In this document: piece after piece, positions 36,111 through 49,930 of the stretch | Layout of the letters: each line of letters starts with the position of its first letter | Position numbering within the stretch: position 1 is the first letter of the stretch | NCBI RefSeq assembly: GCF_902167145.1 | Contig: NC_050104.1 | Location: 104,667,849 to 104,731,848 of the forward strand | Length of the DNA: 64,000 nucleotides | Direction of reading: 5' to 3' | Source of the DNA: Zea mays | Lineage: Eukaryota > Streptophyta > Magnoliopsida > Poales > Poaceae | The notes under the pieces: model-generated | Told to the model about the DNA's origin: nothing | The model's database searches: none | Seen by the model: the letters and a program-made list of their open reading frames with translations, nothing else | Program-made: the position numbers and the translations under genes

Positions 36111-37436
36111 ATGGATCAAGTCTATTGCCAAGTGGGTTAGTGTAAACTTTGGACCCAAATTTCCCCACTCATGACTAAGGTAACTAGATTTATTGTATTT
36201 CTTGTTTTTAGATATGTGTATCTATTCTCATGTATCTAGTTTTACCTATCATACCTAGTATTTCAATTGGTATTTACTTTTGATTAAAAATGCATGCATA
36301 CTAGGTAAATCATATGGTAGGATTGCTCATTTTCAATTCGTAATCTTGAGCAAACTTGCATGGTTTAAAATGATAAGCACGACACATAGCTTACTTAACA
36401 TTACTAAGAAAATGATACATCAATTGATATTGTGAAATACTTCAAGTGGTATAACACTTCAATTATGATTCAATTGGTATCATTTAACTTATATGTGCCA
36501 AAGCTCGGAGTATAGATAATGTGTCCCTCTTGATATCAAATCGAAAGTGCATGTCTCCTACAAGTATTCAAAACTTGTATGCACACTTTCAGGGGGAGGT
36601 TACTCTATAATCTAATACTTTAAGACTAATATCTTCTTTCAAGTTTATTTCATGTAGTAGTCTCATTGAAAGGAAAATGGAGTCCCAGAGAAAGACAACA
36701 AGCTTCCACTGCAAATTTACAAGAATTCTTATGTCTCACAAGCCTGCCATTGGTCTTCAAATGGTCCGCCATTGATTTTCAATTGGTATCTTTGAGACTA
36801 CATTTGGCATCATTTACATGTCTTCTCCAACATTTGGTTACACTATATTTCATATCTTATACTTCCTATGTTGCTATACATGCATAAGTTGTTAACTTAT
36901 ATCTGTTACCTATGCATAAGGGAAGTTAGTCTAATCAAATCATGTCTTGCACCTCTATTTCTCACATGCTTTTTTCTAAGTAGAAGATCTCTGCCAGGGG
37001 GAGTATTTCTTCATCTCTAAAGGGGAGAAAAATTCTTTCCAAATGGAGAACACTCATTTATGGGAAGTAATAATGTTCAGTGCTTCAATTGGTATTAATT
37101 GATAAATCTTTTATGAGGGCAAGTCTTATTTACTTCCTATGTGCTTTTAATGTCTTCCTTTTCGGTGGTTGATGCCAAAGGGGGAGAAGTTTAGGAACCA
37201 AAGCAATGGAAATTGTATCAGACACCAAACACCACCAAATTAAAAAATTTCATCCTTCAAGTGGTTTTGGCTCTTTGGTCTGAAATAGGAAGTAAGTGAA
37301 TTATGGAGTTAGGGGGAGGCTTAAGTCTATAATCTCACCTTAAGTGGACACTCATGCATCTTAGCAAGTAGATTGCATATTTTTATTTAAATGTTTGTAA
37401 TATTTGCTTGCTTTGGTTGTGTTGTCATCAATCACC
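36111..37436 (+). other. 3' noncoding region of the pol-less element
   Basis: 1.3 kb with no pol, no envelope and no long frame. Contains gggggag purine runs (36592, 36997, 37181) and a block near 36665 starting attgaaaggaaaatggag that parallels the Ji block at 3402. Confidence 0.7.
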
Positions 37437-37450
37437 AAAAAGGGAGAGAT
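37437..37450 (+). other. Polypurine tract of the pol-less element
   Basis: AAAAAGGGAGAGAT adjoining the 3' LTR start TGTAAGGA. Confidence 0.8.
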
Positions 37451-39030
<1,580 letters not shown>

Positions 39031-39035
39031 ATCTA

Positions 39036-41286
39036 CATGAACATATGCAGTGTCATTTTGAGATCTCAAATTCAAATCTCCACCTATGTCTTGCACATGT
39101 TTAAACTGTGTTTAGGTCATGTTTCTAGGGTTCTATTTAGCATATGTTGCTGGTAAAGTTAAGCTACATTGCATATATCTATCTATCTATCATGTAGGCA
39201 TTGTGATTGTTTTTTTCTAAATGATGACCGCCAAGTTCATGAATAGAAGCTTTTTAGCTTGAATCTTGGTTACTAGGGGTTGCTAGGGAACATCACTATG
39301 CTTCAGAACATTGGGAAGAAGATAGATCCACTATTGGATCCTTGTTCCTCACCTTCTTGGAACCTCCTCCTCCTATCTTCAAATGGTTAAGGAGAGAGGG
39401 CTACTCCCTCTACAATTCACAACCTCTTATGGTCAACATCTCCTACTTGATCTCCATTGCTCCTTGCTGCTAGTGGTGACCTCTAATACCTTCTCCTTCC
39501 AACTCCTTGCTCTAAGGAGTGTAGAGAGAGAGAGAGAGAGTGGAAGAACTAGAGATAGGGTGTGAGAGAATGAGAAAAGAGCGAGTGAGAGTGTAGAGTG
39601 CTAGTGATTTGGTTCCCAATGAAATGGACAAGTGTACTAACATGTGGGGCCTCAAGTGCTTAGTAGTGATAGCTCACTGTTGTGCATGTCATGTTTTAGC
39701 AGACTATCCTGGTGAGCACCAGACAGTGTGTGAGAACATGAAGTTTCTAAAAACCTATAAGTTTGTGTTAGTGTTTAGGTAGAACATTTGGTTGGTGTGC
39801 CTTCGGAATCCTTGCTTCATTGAGTCTCATCCAGAACCCATTGTGAGCTTCCTATCACCATGTTTTTCTAGAATTTCCTTCACTCTATTCACTCTCCTCT
39901 CTTCTCCACGAGGCTTGGGGTTACCTACATGAATGTTGAATTCATTGAACCTTCGCATGTGCACTAGAGAGAGGCAATAAATTAAAGGGATGTGGCATTT
40001 TTTAAGGCCTCATCCCAACAGAACATGTCCCTTGTTCCATCTTTCCTTTGTCAGTGACCTTCAACCATAGTCACAAGTTATGCATAAAATATGAAATAGA
40101 CAAAATCTTAGATGATCTTTATGGAAACTTTTTTGTTATCACCATTTTATTACAATTAGTTAAAAAATGCCACACTATTGACTCAAACAAAAGTAGGGTT
40201 ACACTATAATTATGGTATCCTAATTGTAACCAAATACAAAAGATATCATGCATCTTTGTTGTATCCATTCTCCATCCTAGAATCCACCAAAGCATTCCAA
40301 ACAAAAATATGTCATACCTACCCCACACATAATGTGTCTCTTATTTCTTTTCCAACATTTTATTAAAGGACTGTTTGTAACCTATACGGTCATACTTGTC
40401 ATAGAAACACTTTGATCTACATTAACGATTTATTCTCTCATAGTTTGTCGATCCTTGAGGTTGATATTGTTGTGTAAGATAAATACCTATACATAGATTT
40501 GGTTGTATAATTCATAAATTTTCTACCTCCAAATAGTTCAACAATCCGAGTGTTAAGAACTACTACCTATAATTTATTTATAGGTCGATTCCACTATGTT
40601 ACCTCTCTTGTCCTAGAAATCTCTTTTGAAATCATAGGTCATTTGGCAGGATTGCTTGGAGTAGCTTCTTCATGACAATCACTCATCTTAAACTAAAACT
40701 CTATGTAAGCTCAATTTTGGATCACATAATTCAACAACTCGGTACAGTGGTCGAACTGTAATGGTACATAGAATCATGTTGGCACTTCATTCTCATGTTT
40801 GACATATGTGTTGTGGTGGAAATAATCAGGGAGTTGTATCGCCTGGCCAATTGACCCTAAACCCTAACCAATTGTTGGCTCCGATTCGGGGCCGAACACT
40901 AGGGGTTGTACTGCCTGGCGGTGCTCTCTGCGACGGCGTGAACGGTCCATGACCCTGCGGCAGGAATGGATCGCCTCCACCCACTGACCAAACGGTCTAC
41001 GTTCTGGACCGGACGGTACGCACGTGTGCACAAGGTCGAAGAACCCTAGAAGTCACCCCTGGGAGGGACCCGTTAGGGAGGAGAGTTCCAAGGGATGTTC
41101 CGAGATTGACATGCCACCCGGGATGTCCCTAGATGGCGTAGAGTCATAGAGAAATACAAATTTGAGGTTGGGTAAAAGCTAAGCCAGGTCTAAATGACGC
41201 CTACTCCTAATGCGATGAAGAACAAAGGAAATAAATAAGATCTGATTGATTGGTTCGATTGGTGATGCGCGCAATCAGATGCACCC

Positions 41287-41289
<3 letters not shown>
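39036..41289. other. Intergenic decayed repeat DNA
   Basis: 39036-40800 is AT-rich, with a GA run near 39520-39540, and may be the second half of the old LTR-like sequence ending at 22151. 40820-41280 has ggacggtacgc / cggcgtgaacggtcc phrases that recall gypsy LTR fragments of maize. No gene was recognised. Confidence 0.35.

Positions 41290-41323
<34 letters not shown>
41290..41323. repeat. (TA)n microsatellite
   Basis: About 17 uninterrupted TA dinucleotides between ccccttt and agggggg. Confidence 0.95.
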
Positions 41324-41326
<3 letters not shown>

Positions 41327-43024
41327 GGGTCTAGACCTGTTCTAGGTGCACCAACAAAATTTGTGTATTTAGTTGGATGAACATGCACGAAAAAGAGAGA
41401 TACCTCGCCTGATATGATCTAATCGACTCCGAGCTAACCCGCCGACCGTCCAGCCTTTTTAAGGTGTCATGTATGGTGCTCAACACCACCAGAACACATA
41501 TGTGTGTTTTATACCACGTACATGCACTTAATCAATAATGAAACAGTGAGGTGAAGGACTCTCAGGTGGCACATATGTGTGTTTTATACCACGTACATGG
41601 GTGAGTGCTTATACCAATGTCTTCAAGAAGGGAAACGCTACATCATGACATCATCGCCATAGCTAGCATTAGCAAAGGCCAGAGACCAAGCGAAGTTTTT
41701 GCTTGAAGACCTCAAACCAAACACCATGCCATGCATGGTTGAGATCTGAAGCATCGGGGCACAGATCCGCCGCTTCCACAAAGATTAGAAAGAGAATTGA
41801 GCAGGGAGGGGATACACATACACCTCTACGAAAAGGTGCAGCGATCTGCTAGGGTGTGTATGGCGGTGACCAAGCCCATGTTTCCGCTCAAAGCGGCAGT
41901 GCGGTGATCTGGGCGCAATAACCAGCATCGTCCAGTGATTGATTATTCTTCTCGTCACCAACACAAAGCTAAGCAAGCGCTTTGAGGCCGATCCAATCCG
42001 ACATCCCGACCTCGTCCTCCTCCCACCTCCATCCACTCCAGTCCACTCCAAGCACGCCCTTTGCCCCCCACACCAAACAAACAGCTCAGCCTGTCCGTCC
42101 CTTTCGCCACCACGATCCAGCGCAGTTTATTAATTTAAACCCTCGAGCACGCGCCTGGCAGGTCAGCAGTAACATGCTCGCTTTGCCAATGGCCGTCCCT
42201 CCCGTCCCGCCGTTTCGAAGCCGACAAATCCGCGCGTCATCAGTGCTAATCTCGCCATCAACCAGCGCCTACGTGTCCCGGCTCGCTCGCCGGCGTACTA
42301 TAGTAGTGGCACCGAGCGGCGCCGTGCCGTGGCCCGGGGTGGGAGCCCATGTGCGCGGCAGGCAGGGAGGGATCATTAGCCGCCGACATGGGGCGAAAGC
42401 ACGCACGCCCTTGAAAAAAAAGCGCCCCTAATCCTATCATCATCGGGGGTCTAATCCTACTAGTTTACTGTTCGCCGCCGCACCCTTTGCGCCGACGACG
42501 GAGTTTTAGCGGCGAGTGACCACATGGTCTGCGCTGCCGCTGCGCCTCGGAGATTTGGGGCAGCTGGCGGCTTGGGGCGCGTGCGTGCGTGCCTCTGCCA
42601 GACTGCAACAGTGGGTTGCTGCACAGGAGTTATCTTGGCGTACGGTACTACGGTTGAATCAATCTGAATCCAAGCCAAACCCAGGTTACTACTCCGACCA
42701 AATGGGTCATTGGCAAGCCGCAAATTTTGCAACTAGGAGTCTATCAAAGAGTAGAGAGATGTGCACGATCTAGTTAGCAACATTGACATGATCACATGAC
42801 TTGTGATTTTGTCCGTGTATTACAAATGTTGGTCACATATATAAGAGCAACGCGTCTATATCCTTATACTTAATAGAAATAGAGTTGTCGGTAAGAGATA
42901 TTATCCAAACCCTTTTTAAATTAGTTATGCTAATATAGTCATTATCTATTTCAGATTTTTCACTAGCCAAAGATAAATAATCAAAATAACCTTTTAGAGT
43001 ACGTAAAATATTTAAAAAATAATG
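41324..43024. other. Low-copy intergenic DNA
   Basis: No supported gene. Contains a 30 bp direct repeat (41495-41524 and 41570-41599) around an acacatatgtgt palindrome, and a moderately GC-rich stretch at 41980-42690 with short overlapping frames that I cannot assign. Confidence 0.45.
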
Positions 43025-43157
43025 TCCCCTCCATTCTAAAATAGTAGTCGTTTTAGCACTTGATTTTTGTGTCTGTGTTCAAATAAATGATGATTATCAT
43101 GTATTCTATGAATCCACTAATTCTTTTAAAACAAATTTTATTTTAGGACGGAGGGAC
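43025..43157. mobile_element. Degenerate Stowaway-like MITE (Tc1/mariner)
   Basis: About 133 bp bounded by TCCCCTCCATTCTAAAAT on the left and ATTTTAGGACGGAGGGA on the right, the Stowaway terminal inverted repeat pattern. The TA duplication is not clean on the left. Confidence 0.7.
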
Positions 43158-43581
43158 TATTAGAGAATAAAAATATTAAACAATTTTTATATAAATAATT
43201 TTCTAAATAATGACTTAAAGATTGATTTTTTAAAAAAAAAAATAGTTTGAGATGTTCTAACACGTCTCTTAAAACAACCGAACCAATCTTCTAACACGTC
43301 TGGTTGCCAGACCGACCCCTTCTCGTTGCTATTTTCAGAATATCGGCCCAATATAGCTTTGATATATTGGTAGCCAGAACGATATGCACATTAGTAGCCC
43401 AGCAAAAGGCTCCTCCTAGTATATAGCTTTGATAGCTCATAAAGAAGAGGAGTCCACAATATCGGCCCAATATATGCTTTAGCCCATGAGACAACTTAGG
43501 CTTATTTGAAACGTAGGATTGATAAAATACAGGGATATAAAAATGTAGTAATAGAGTTGCATGGCACTTGAAATTCTATAA
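43158..43581. other. Low-copy AT-rich DNA
   Basis: Nothing recognised except a 17 bp phrase aatatcggcccaatata present near 43337 and 43459. Confidence 0.4.
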
Positions 43582-43937
43582 GGGCCCGTTTGTTTCGTTG
43601 GAATTGAATTCCATTTTAATAATTATAATTTAGATAAAACTAATTAAGTTCATATATTTATATATGTAATATATTTGTATATTATCCAAAAGCATATGAG
43701 AGAGATAGTTATATACTACATTTATGTCATAGCGAAGCAATTAGAAGAGTGTGCTGCAGTTGTACATCAGAAAAATAACATGTAAATCTATAGAATCAAT
43801 TTCCATCTCTCACCCCATGAATTTGAGATGGGCTTATATGATAACTTTGAAAAGTGGTGGAATGTCACATTCTAAAAAAATAGCCTATTCTATTAGTATG
43901 ATTCCAATTCCACGAAATGAAAGGAAACAAACAGGAC
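43582..43937. mobile_element. MITE-like element with GGGCCCGTTTGTTTC ends
   Basis: Left end gggcccgtttgtttcgttgg; right end on the other strand ggtcctgtttgtttcctttc. This inverted repeat continues imperfectly into ggaattg. 356 bp, no coding capacity. A clean TSD is not visible, so the superfamily is open (PIF/Harbinger or hAT). A further MITE end (caaaggaggcctta) lies at ~44114-44130. Confidence 0.5.
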
Positions 43938-44511
43938 CGAGAATTTACAAAAGCTTAGACCTCATGTTAGAAATTCTTCAAAAACCTACTAAAATGTCCA
44001 TTCCGTAGGAATTTTATAGGATTTGTAGGAACTCAATCCTTTGTCCAAAAGGTCACATAGGAAAATTTCCTATAGAATTTCAACCCTTCAACATTCTTTC
44101 ATTTTTCCTTTGTTTCAAAGGAGGCCTTAATAGTTATCCTAACGTATCTATACCGCTGTATAATCCATCAGTTTAAACTTTGCAAAACTCACCCAACCAA
44201 ACCACCTCACACTCATAACCTCCACTAAATCTACCAAATAAATTGTACTCATACTTAACACACCATCAAAACCAACGATTCAGATCGCTAGATAACTCAT
44301 CTCCCTTACTCACTCAAATCCAATGCACAATATTATTTAGACCATTCCTCATCCCTCTCCTCTAGGGGTGCAACCGGATCGAATACGAATAGATATCAAT
44401 GAAATCATATTTGTTTTCATATTTTTATTTGGATTTGAATTCGAATACGGATAGCTTTGAATATCATGTAAGATATCATTCCACACATATCATAGTTGTA
44501 ATCATTTAGCC
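43938..44511. other. Intergenic DNA with MITE fragments
   Basis: Includes a partial MITE ending caaaggaggcc near 44127 and, at ~44366, a start aggggtgcaaccgg that recalls a hAT terminus; no partner end was found. Confidence 0.35.
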
Positions 44512-45934
44512 CCTCCTTTAGTTCAAATATTTTTGAGGATTATATGTGGACGTATGCAACGCCTCCACAAAATTCCATGAATTTCTAAGGCTATTTTGAG
44601 TATTATTGATTTCTTTATGTAGAAAATCATTAAATGCAATTAAATTCATAAAATATTCTAGCGTCGACCGGAAATTGCAAATAAGTTATCAAGAATAATA
44701 AATATTCTACAAGAATATAACATCAAGTACTCACATGAAAATGATAAAAGTGAAGTATTGTTTATGTTGAAACTTAGATGTTTATGATGGTTTCACATGT
44801 AACTCACACAAATAAGTGGAAATGAAATGGAATAATTGCTAACGTATTATGGATTTTATGGTTCAAATATTTTTCAGGATGCTATATGAACATATGTTGC
44901 CCCTACACCAAATTTCATGAATTTCTGAGACTATTTGTGTACTATTAATTTCTTTCTGCAGAAAATCATGAAAATGCATTTAAATCCATAAAATATTCTA
45001 GTATCGATCGAAAAATTGTAAATAATTTACCAAGACTAATAAACATTCAATAAGAAGATAACCTCAAGTCACTACATGAAAATGATAAAGTGAAGTAAAG
45101 ATTATGTCAAAACTTGGATACTTAAGTTGATTTCACGTGTAACTCACGCAACAAGTGGAAGTGAAATGAAAAGAATCACTGGCATCTTATGAACTTTATA
45201 GACCAAACATTTTTTTAGAATTTTATGTGGACAAATGTTAACCCTCCGTCAGATTTTATGAATTTCTAAGGCTATTTGTGTATTATTAATTTCGTTCTAC
45301 ATAAAATCATCAAAATGAAATTAAATTCATAAAATAATATAGTGTATACCGAAAATTGCAAATAAGTTATCAGGACCAATAAACATTCTATTAAAGATAA
45401 TATTAAGTCCCTATGTGAAAATGATAAAGCGAAGTATTGATTATGTTGAAACTTGGATACTTATGATGATTTCACATGTAACTCACGCAATAATTGGAAG
45501 TGAAATGAAAGAATCCCTGGCAAATTATGAAATTTATGGCTCAAACATATTTAGAATTCTATGTGGACATATGTTACCCCTCCGTCAAATTTCATGAACT
45601 TTTTAGACTATTGGTGTATTATCATTTTCTTTCTGTAGAAAATCATCAAAGTGCAATTAAATCCATAAAATATTCTAATGTCGACCGAAAATGGCAAATA
45701 AGTTACCAAAACTAATAAATAACATATAAGAAGATAACCTCAAGTCCCCATGTGAAAATGATAAAGTGAAGTATTAATTTTATTAAAATTTGGATACTTA
45801 AGGTGATTTCACATGTAACTCACGCAATAAGTGAAAGTAAATTGAAAAAAACGCTGACAACCTTTGAATTTTATAGCCCAAACATTTTTGAGGATGCTAT
45901 ATGGGCATATATTGCCCCTCTGTCAAATTTCATA
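44512..45934. repeat. ~339 bp tandem repeat array, about 4.2 copies
   Basis: The landmark tttcac(a/g)tgt recurs at 44791, 45131, 45470 and 45807, spacings 340, 339 and 337. Other landmarks (caaacatttttgagga, aatttcatgaatttct, gaaaatcatcaaaatgc, gataacctcaagtc) recur in the same phase. The array ends at 45934 where a Tourist-like MITE begins. Units are diverged by perhaps 10-15 percent. It is neither the 180 bp knob repeat nor CentC (156 bp) by length or sequence as I remember them. Confidence 0.85.
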
Positions 45935-45937
45935 TAT

Positions 45938-46052
45938 GGCTAGTTTGGGAACCCCATTTTCTCAATGGATTTCCATTTTCCAAGGGAAATTAGTTCATTT
46001 TCCCTTTGGAAAATAAAAATCCCTTGGAAAAATAGAGTTTCCAAACTAGTCC
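45938..46052. mobile_element. Tourist-like MITE, copy 1
   Basis: 115 bp, ends ggctagtttgggaacccc and gagtttccaaactagtcc forming terminal inverted repeats; nearly wholly palindromic. Sister of the element at 46166-46263. TSD not clean. Confidence 0.65.
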
Positions 46053-46165
46053 ATACTGTTTTGACGGCCTTCGGGACGATGGATATCGGAGAATATCCGA
46101 TACTTTTTTTTGTCGCTACTAGTGCCTCGTACAAATGTCAATGGATATCCGTGATTTGATACTTA

Positions 46166-46263
46166 GGGCTAGTTTGGGAACTCCATTTTCCCAAGGAATT
46201 TTCATTTTCCCAAGGGAAATTAGTTTATTTTCCCTTGAAAAAATTAGGTTCCCAAACTAGCCC
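46166..46263. mobile_element. Tourist-like MITE, copy 2 (TSD TTA)
   Basis: 98 bp, ends GGGCTAGTTTGGGAAC and GTTCCCAAACTAGCCC, a perfect 16 bp inverted repeat, with the 3 bp TSD TTA at 46163-46165 and 46264-46266. TIR form and TTA target indicate PIF/Harbinger (Tourist). Confidence 0.8.
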
Positions 46264-46266
46264 TTA

Positions 46267-46745
46267 ATGTGTATTTACTCCATTATGGTATGTATATAGG
46301 CTAAATATTCTACCTATGAATTACTTATTGGACAAAAACTTTCACCTAATGGGTAAACATGTATTATAACGTTTTGTCCCATCCATACCCGTTAATCCAT
46401 GGTATAAAATACCTAGTTTAAACTTGGATCAAAAGCATGAACTTGGCTTCAGTCATCTATCTGTTTTGACTATTTAACAACTTTTGGGCGACAATGTCAT
46501 AAAAGGCTTAACAACTATTTGATGACCATGTAATAGAACATGTAATGTGTTATGTGGCACTAGTGTTGCTACTTTATATAATTATCTATGATGTTGTGGA
46601 ACGGATGATTGAATAAAGCTATAAATTGTGTAATGGTATTTAGATGGATATACTTGACGTTTGTATAATGTATTTTTTGATAGATATTTAATCTTTGTGG
46701 GCACGGGTGATCCGACGGGTAACCCATACCAACATAGGTAAGAGT
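46267..46745. other. AT-rich intergenic DNA
   Basis: No gene. A gggtaaccc / gggcacggg phrase at 46700-46730 recalls the subterminal repeats of the hAT element at 10271, possibly a remnant. Confidence 0.35.
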
Positions 46746-47394
46746 CACTATTGGAGCGGAGTGCTGTTACCGAGTGCCACAGGCACTCGACAAAGCCTCG
46801 ATAACACTCGGCAAACGCTTGCCGAGTGTGACACTCGATGAACTATACATCGGCAACGACCTCTTTGCTGAGAACTTTATGTCGAGCGCTCGACAAAGTC
46901 TTTGTTGAGTGCCACCTAGCACTCGGCAAAGAAACGTCATTGTGACGATGATAATAGCCTTTGTCGAGTGCCTGCTAGCCTGACACTCGATAAAGAGAGC
47001 TCTAGTGGGCTCCAACGCTAGCCTCTGTGTCGAGAGTCACAAACCGACACTCGGCAAAATGAGCTTCTTTGCTGTGTGCCTGCCTGCCTGTTATGTTTCA
47101 TGACTATAGTGTTCTAAATTTCTGGTTTGTTCCTAAATTAGGTTGTAACTTATGCTTAATATCATGAATATCATTTTTGCATTCAATGAATGTTTTCCAT
47201 TTTTCGAGTGACTTGCAGTTCAAATCTAAATTATTCGAGTAAATTTAATTAAATGAACTAAATCTATTAGGTATAGCAAACACTTTGATAATTATGCCAA
47301 AATTAAATATGTAAGTTTGTATAATGTAAGAACACACCACAAAAGGTTTAGAGAAAAAAGAAATAAATAAAGATATCAAGTGTTAGGGGAGAAG

Positions 47395-47731
47395 TGTCAT
47401 GTGGGGCCGCACCTACACGCGGGCCCGCGACGCCAGGAGGGCTGAGGCTAGGGCGTTTAAGGAAGGCGCCAGCAGCAGCACTACCAAGGAAGGTCCATCC
47501 AAGGAAAGTGGCTAGATTAGTGGCCAAATTGATAGGCCTTAATTAGAGGGGAGTTGGTTTCCAAATAAGTCATTTCCTAAATTAGGGTTTCCAAATAAGT
47601 CATTTCCTAAATTAGAAGTTACCTAGTTGGTCGGGCCAGTGGCCTATTTATATGGAACCATGAGGCAGTGAAAGGGAGAAGAAATACATCAGCTTTATCT
47701 CCCATCTCCCTACACTCTCTCTAAAGCCTAC
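47395..47731 (+). repeat. Gypsy 5' LTR, first part
   Basis: Starts TGTCATGTGG and breaks at CCTAC (47727-47731), the Ji-D TSD. A possible TATA box, TATTTATATGG, lies at 47643-47653. Confidence 0.88.
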
Positions 47732-49051
47732 TGATAGTCGCCTAGAGGGGGGTGAATAGGGCGAAACTGAAATTTACAAATATAAACACAACTACAAGCC
47801 GGGTTAGCGTTAGAAATATAAACGAGTCCGAGAGAGAGGGCGCAAAACAAATCCCAAGCGAATAAGCAAGTGAGACACGGAGATTTGTTTTACCGAGGTT
47901 CGGTTCTTGCAAACCTACTCCCCGTTGAGGAGGCCACAAAGGCCGGGTCTCTTTCAACCCTTCCCTCTCTCAAACGGTCCCTCGGACCGAGTGAGCTTCT
48001 CTTCTCTAATCAAAGCCGGGAACAAAACTTCCCCGCAAGGGCCACCACACAATTGGTGCCTCTTGCCTTGATTACAATGGAGTTGTGATCTCAAGAACAA
48101 GTGAGAAAGAAAAGAAGCAATCCAAGCGCAAGAGCTCAAATGAACACGGCAAATCACTCTCACTAGTCACTAGGGCTTTGTGTGGAATTGGAGAGGATTT
48201 GATCTCTTTAGTGTGTATAGAATTGAATGCTAGAGCTCTTGTAGTGGTTGAGAAGTGGAAAACTTGGATGCAATGAATGGTGGGGTGGTTGGGGTATTTA
48301 TAGCCCCAACCATCAAACTTGACCGTTGGCTGGAGGCTTCTGCTCGATGGCGCACCGGACAGTCCGGTGCACACCGGACAGTCCGGTGCCCCTGCCACAT
48401 CATCACTGCCGTTGGATTCTGACCGTTGGAGCTTCTGACTTGTGGGCCCGCCTGGGTGTCCGGTGCACACCGGACATGTACTGTTTGATGTCCGGTGCAC
48501 CGGCATGGGCGATTCTGACTTCTGCGCGCGCTGTGCGCGCATTAAATGTAGCGCAGGGAGCCGTTGGCGCCGCAGGGAGCCGTTGCTCCGCTGGCACACC
48601 GGACAGTCCGGTGCACACCGGACAGTCCGGTGAATTTTAGCGGAGCGGCTGCCGCGCGAACCCGAGGCTGGTGAGTTCTGGAGACCGCGCTTCCTTGGAG
48701 CACCGGACATGTCCGGTGCACACCGGACAGTCCGGTGAATTATAGCGCGCCGGCTTCCGAGAATTCCCGAGGGCGAAGAGTTTGAGTCTGAGTCCCCTGG
48801 TGCACCGGACAGGTACTGTTCACTGTCCGGTGGCACACCGGACAGTCCGGTGCGCCAGACCAGGGGTGCCTTCGGTTACCCCTTTGCTCCTTTATTGAAT
48901 CCAAAACTTGGTCTTTTTATTGGCTGAGTGTGAACCTTTTACACCTGTATAATCTATACACTTGGGCAAACTAGTTAGTCCAAGGATTTGTGTTGGGCAA
49001 TTCAATCACCAAAATTATTTAGGACTTAGGTGTAAGCCTAATTCCCTTTCA
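47732..49051 (-). repeat. Ji-D 3' LTR
   Basis: 1320 bp. Minus-strand start TGAAAGGGAATTAGGC, end GGCGACTATCA. The TATAAATA box lies on the minus strand at 48295-48302, with the palindrome cluster 48352-48854 upstream of it in element orientation. Confidence 0.92.
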
Positions 49052-49065
49052 ATCTCCCCCTTTTT
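49052..49065 (-). other. Polypurine tract of Ji-D
   Basis: AAAAAGGGGGAGAT on the minus strand, adjacent to the 3' LTR. Confidence 0.87.
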
Positions 49066-49930
49066 GGTGATTGATGCCAACACAAACCAAAGCAAATGTA
49101 GAAGTGCATAATTGAACTAGTTTGCATAATGTAAGTGTAAAGGTTGCTTGGAATTTAGCCAATATAACTACTTACAAGATATGCATGGAATGTTTCTTTC
49201 TTATGTAACATTTTGGACCACATTTGCACCACAAGTTTTGTTTTTGCAAATTCTTTTTGTAAATCCATTTCAAAGATCTTTTGCAAATAGTCAAAGGTAA
49301 ATGAATAAGAGTTTGTAAAGCATTTTCAAGATTTGAAATTTTCTCCCCCTGTTTCAAATGCTTTTCTTTTGACTTAACAAAACTTCCCCTAAAGGAAATC
49401 CACCTCTTAGTGTTCAAGAGGGTTTTGATATTTATTTTTGAAAAACTAATTTTCTCCTCCTTTTGAACACAATAGTATACCAATTGATAAATACTTCTTG
49501 GAAATCACTAAGTTTTGAAATTGGTGGTGGTGCGGTCCTTTTGCTTTGGGCTCATACTTTCTCCCCCTTTGGCATGAATCGCCAAAAACGGAATCATTAG
49601 AGCCCTCGAAGTAATTTCTTCCCTTTGGTCATAAGTAAATGAGTTAAGATTATACCAAAGACGAAGTCCGGTCCTTTTGCTTTTGAGCTTTTACTCTCTC
49701 CCCAAGGATGAAGTCCTTTTCTTTGATGCTCATTTCTCCCCAAAGAATAGAGAGTTGCTCGGAGTGATGGCGAAGTATGAGTTACGGAGTGGAAGCCTTT
49801 GTCTTCGCCGAAGACTCCATTTCCCTTTCAATATACCTATGACTTGGTTTGAAATAGACTTGAAAACACATTAGTCATAGCATATAAAAGAGATATGATC
49901 AAAGGTATTCAAATGAGCTATGTGTGCAAG
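49066..49930 (-). other. Ji-D 3' noncoding region
   Basis: About 865 bp between pol and the polypurine tract. The longest frame (49172-49483) resembles no protein I know and there is no envelope-like gene, although other SIRE-lineage elements carry one there. Confidence 0.75.

Noticed and set aside
41785..42773. Short frames in the moderately GC-rich 41.8-42.8 kb stretch as a gene
   Set aside because: All under 150 codons, overlapping on both strands, no domain, no convincing splice or start context.
46746..47394. Autonomous CACTA transposase gene
   Set aside because: Only subterminal repeats remain outside the nested gypsy; no TnpA/TnpD-like coding sequence was seen.
48352..48854. Regularly recurring CACCGGAC..GTCCGGTG units, CRISPR-like at first sight
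   Set aside because: Spacing is irregular, units are palindromes within LTR U3, the host is a plant, and there are no cas genes.
49066..49930. Envelope-like gene of a SIRE-type element
   Set aside because: Looked for it between pol and PPT in Ji-D and in 24567-25322 of Opie-C; no long frame or membrane-like segment is present.
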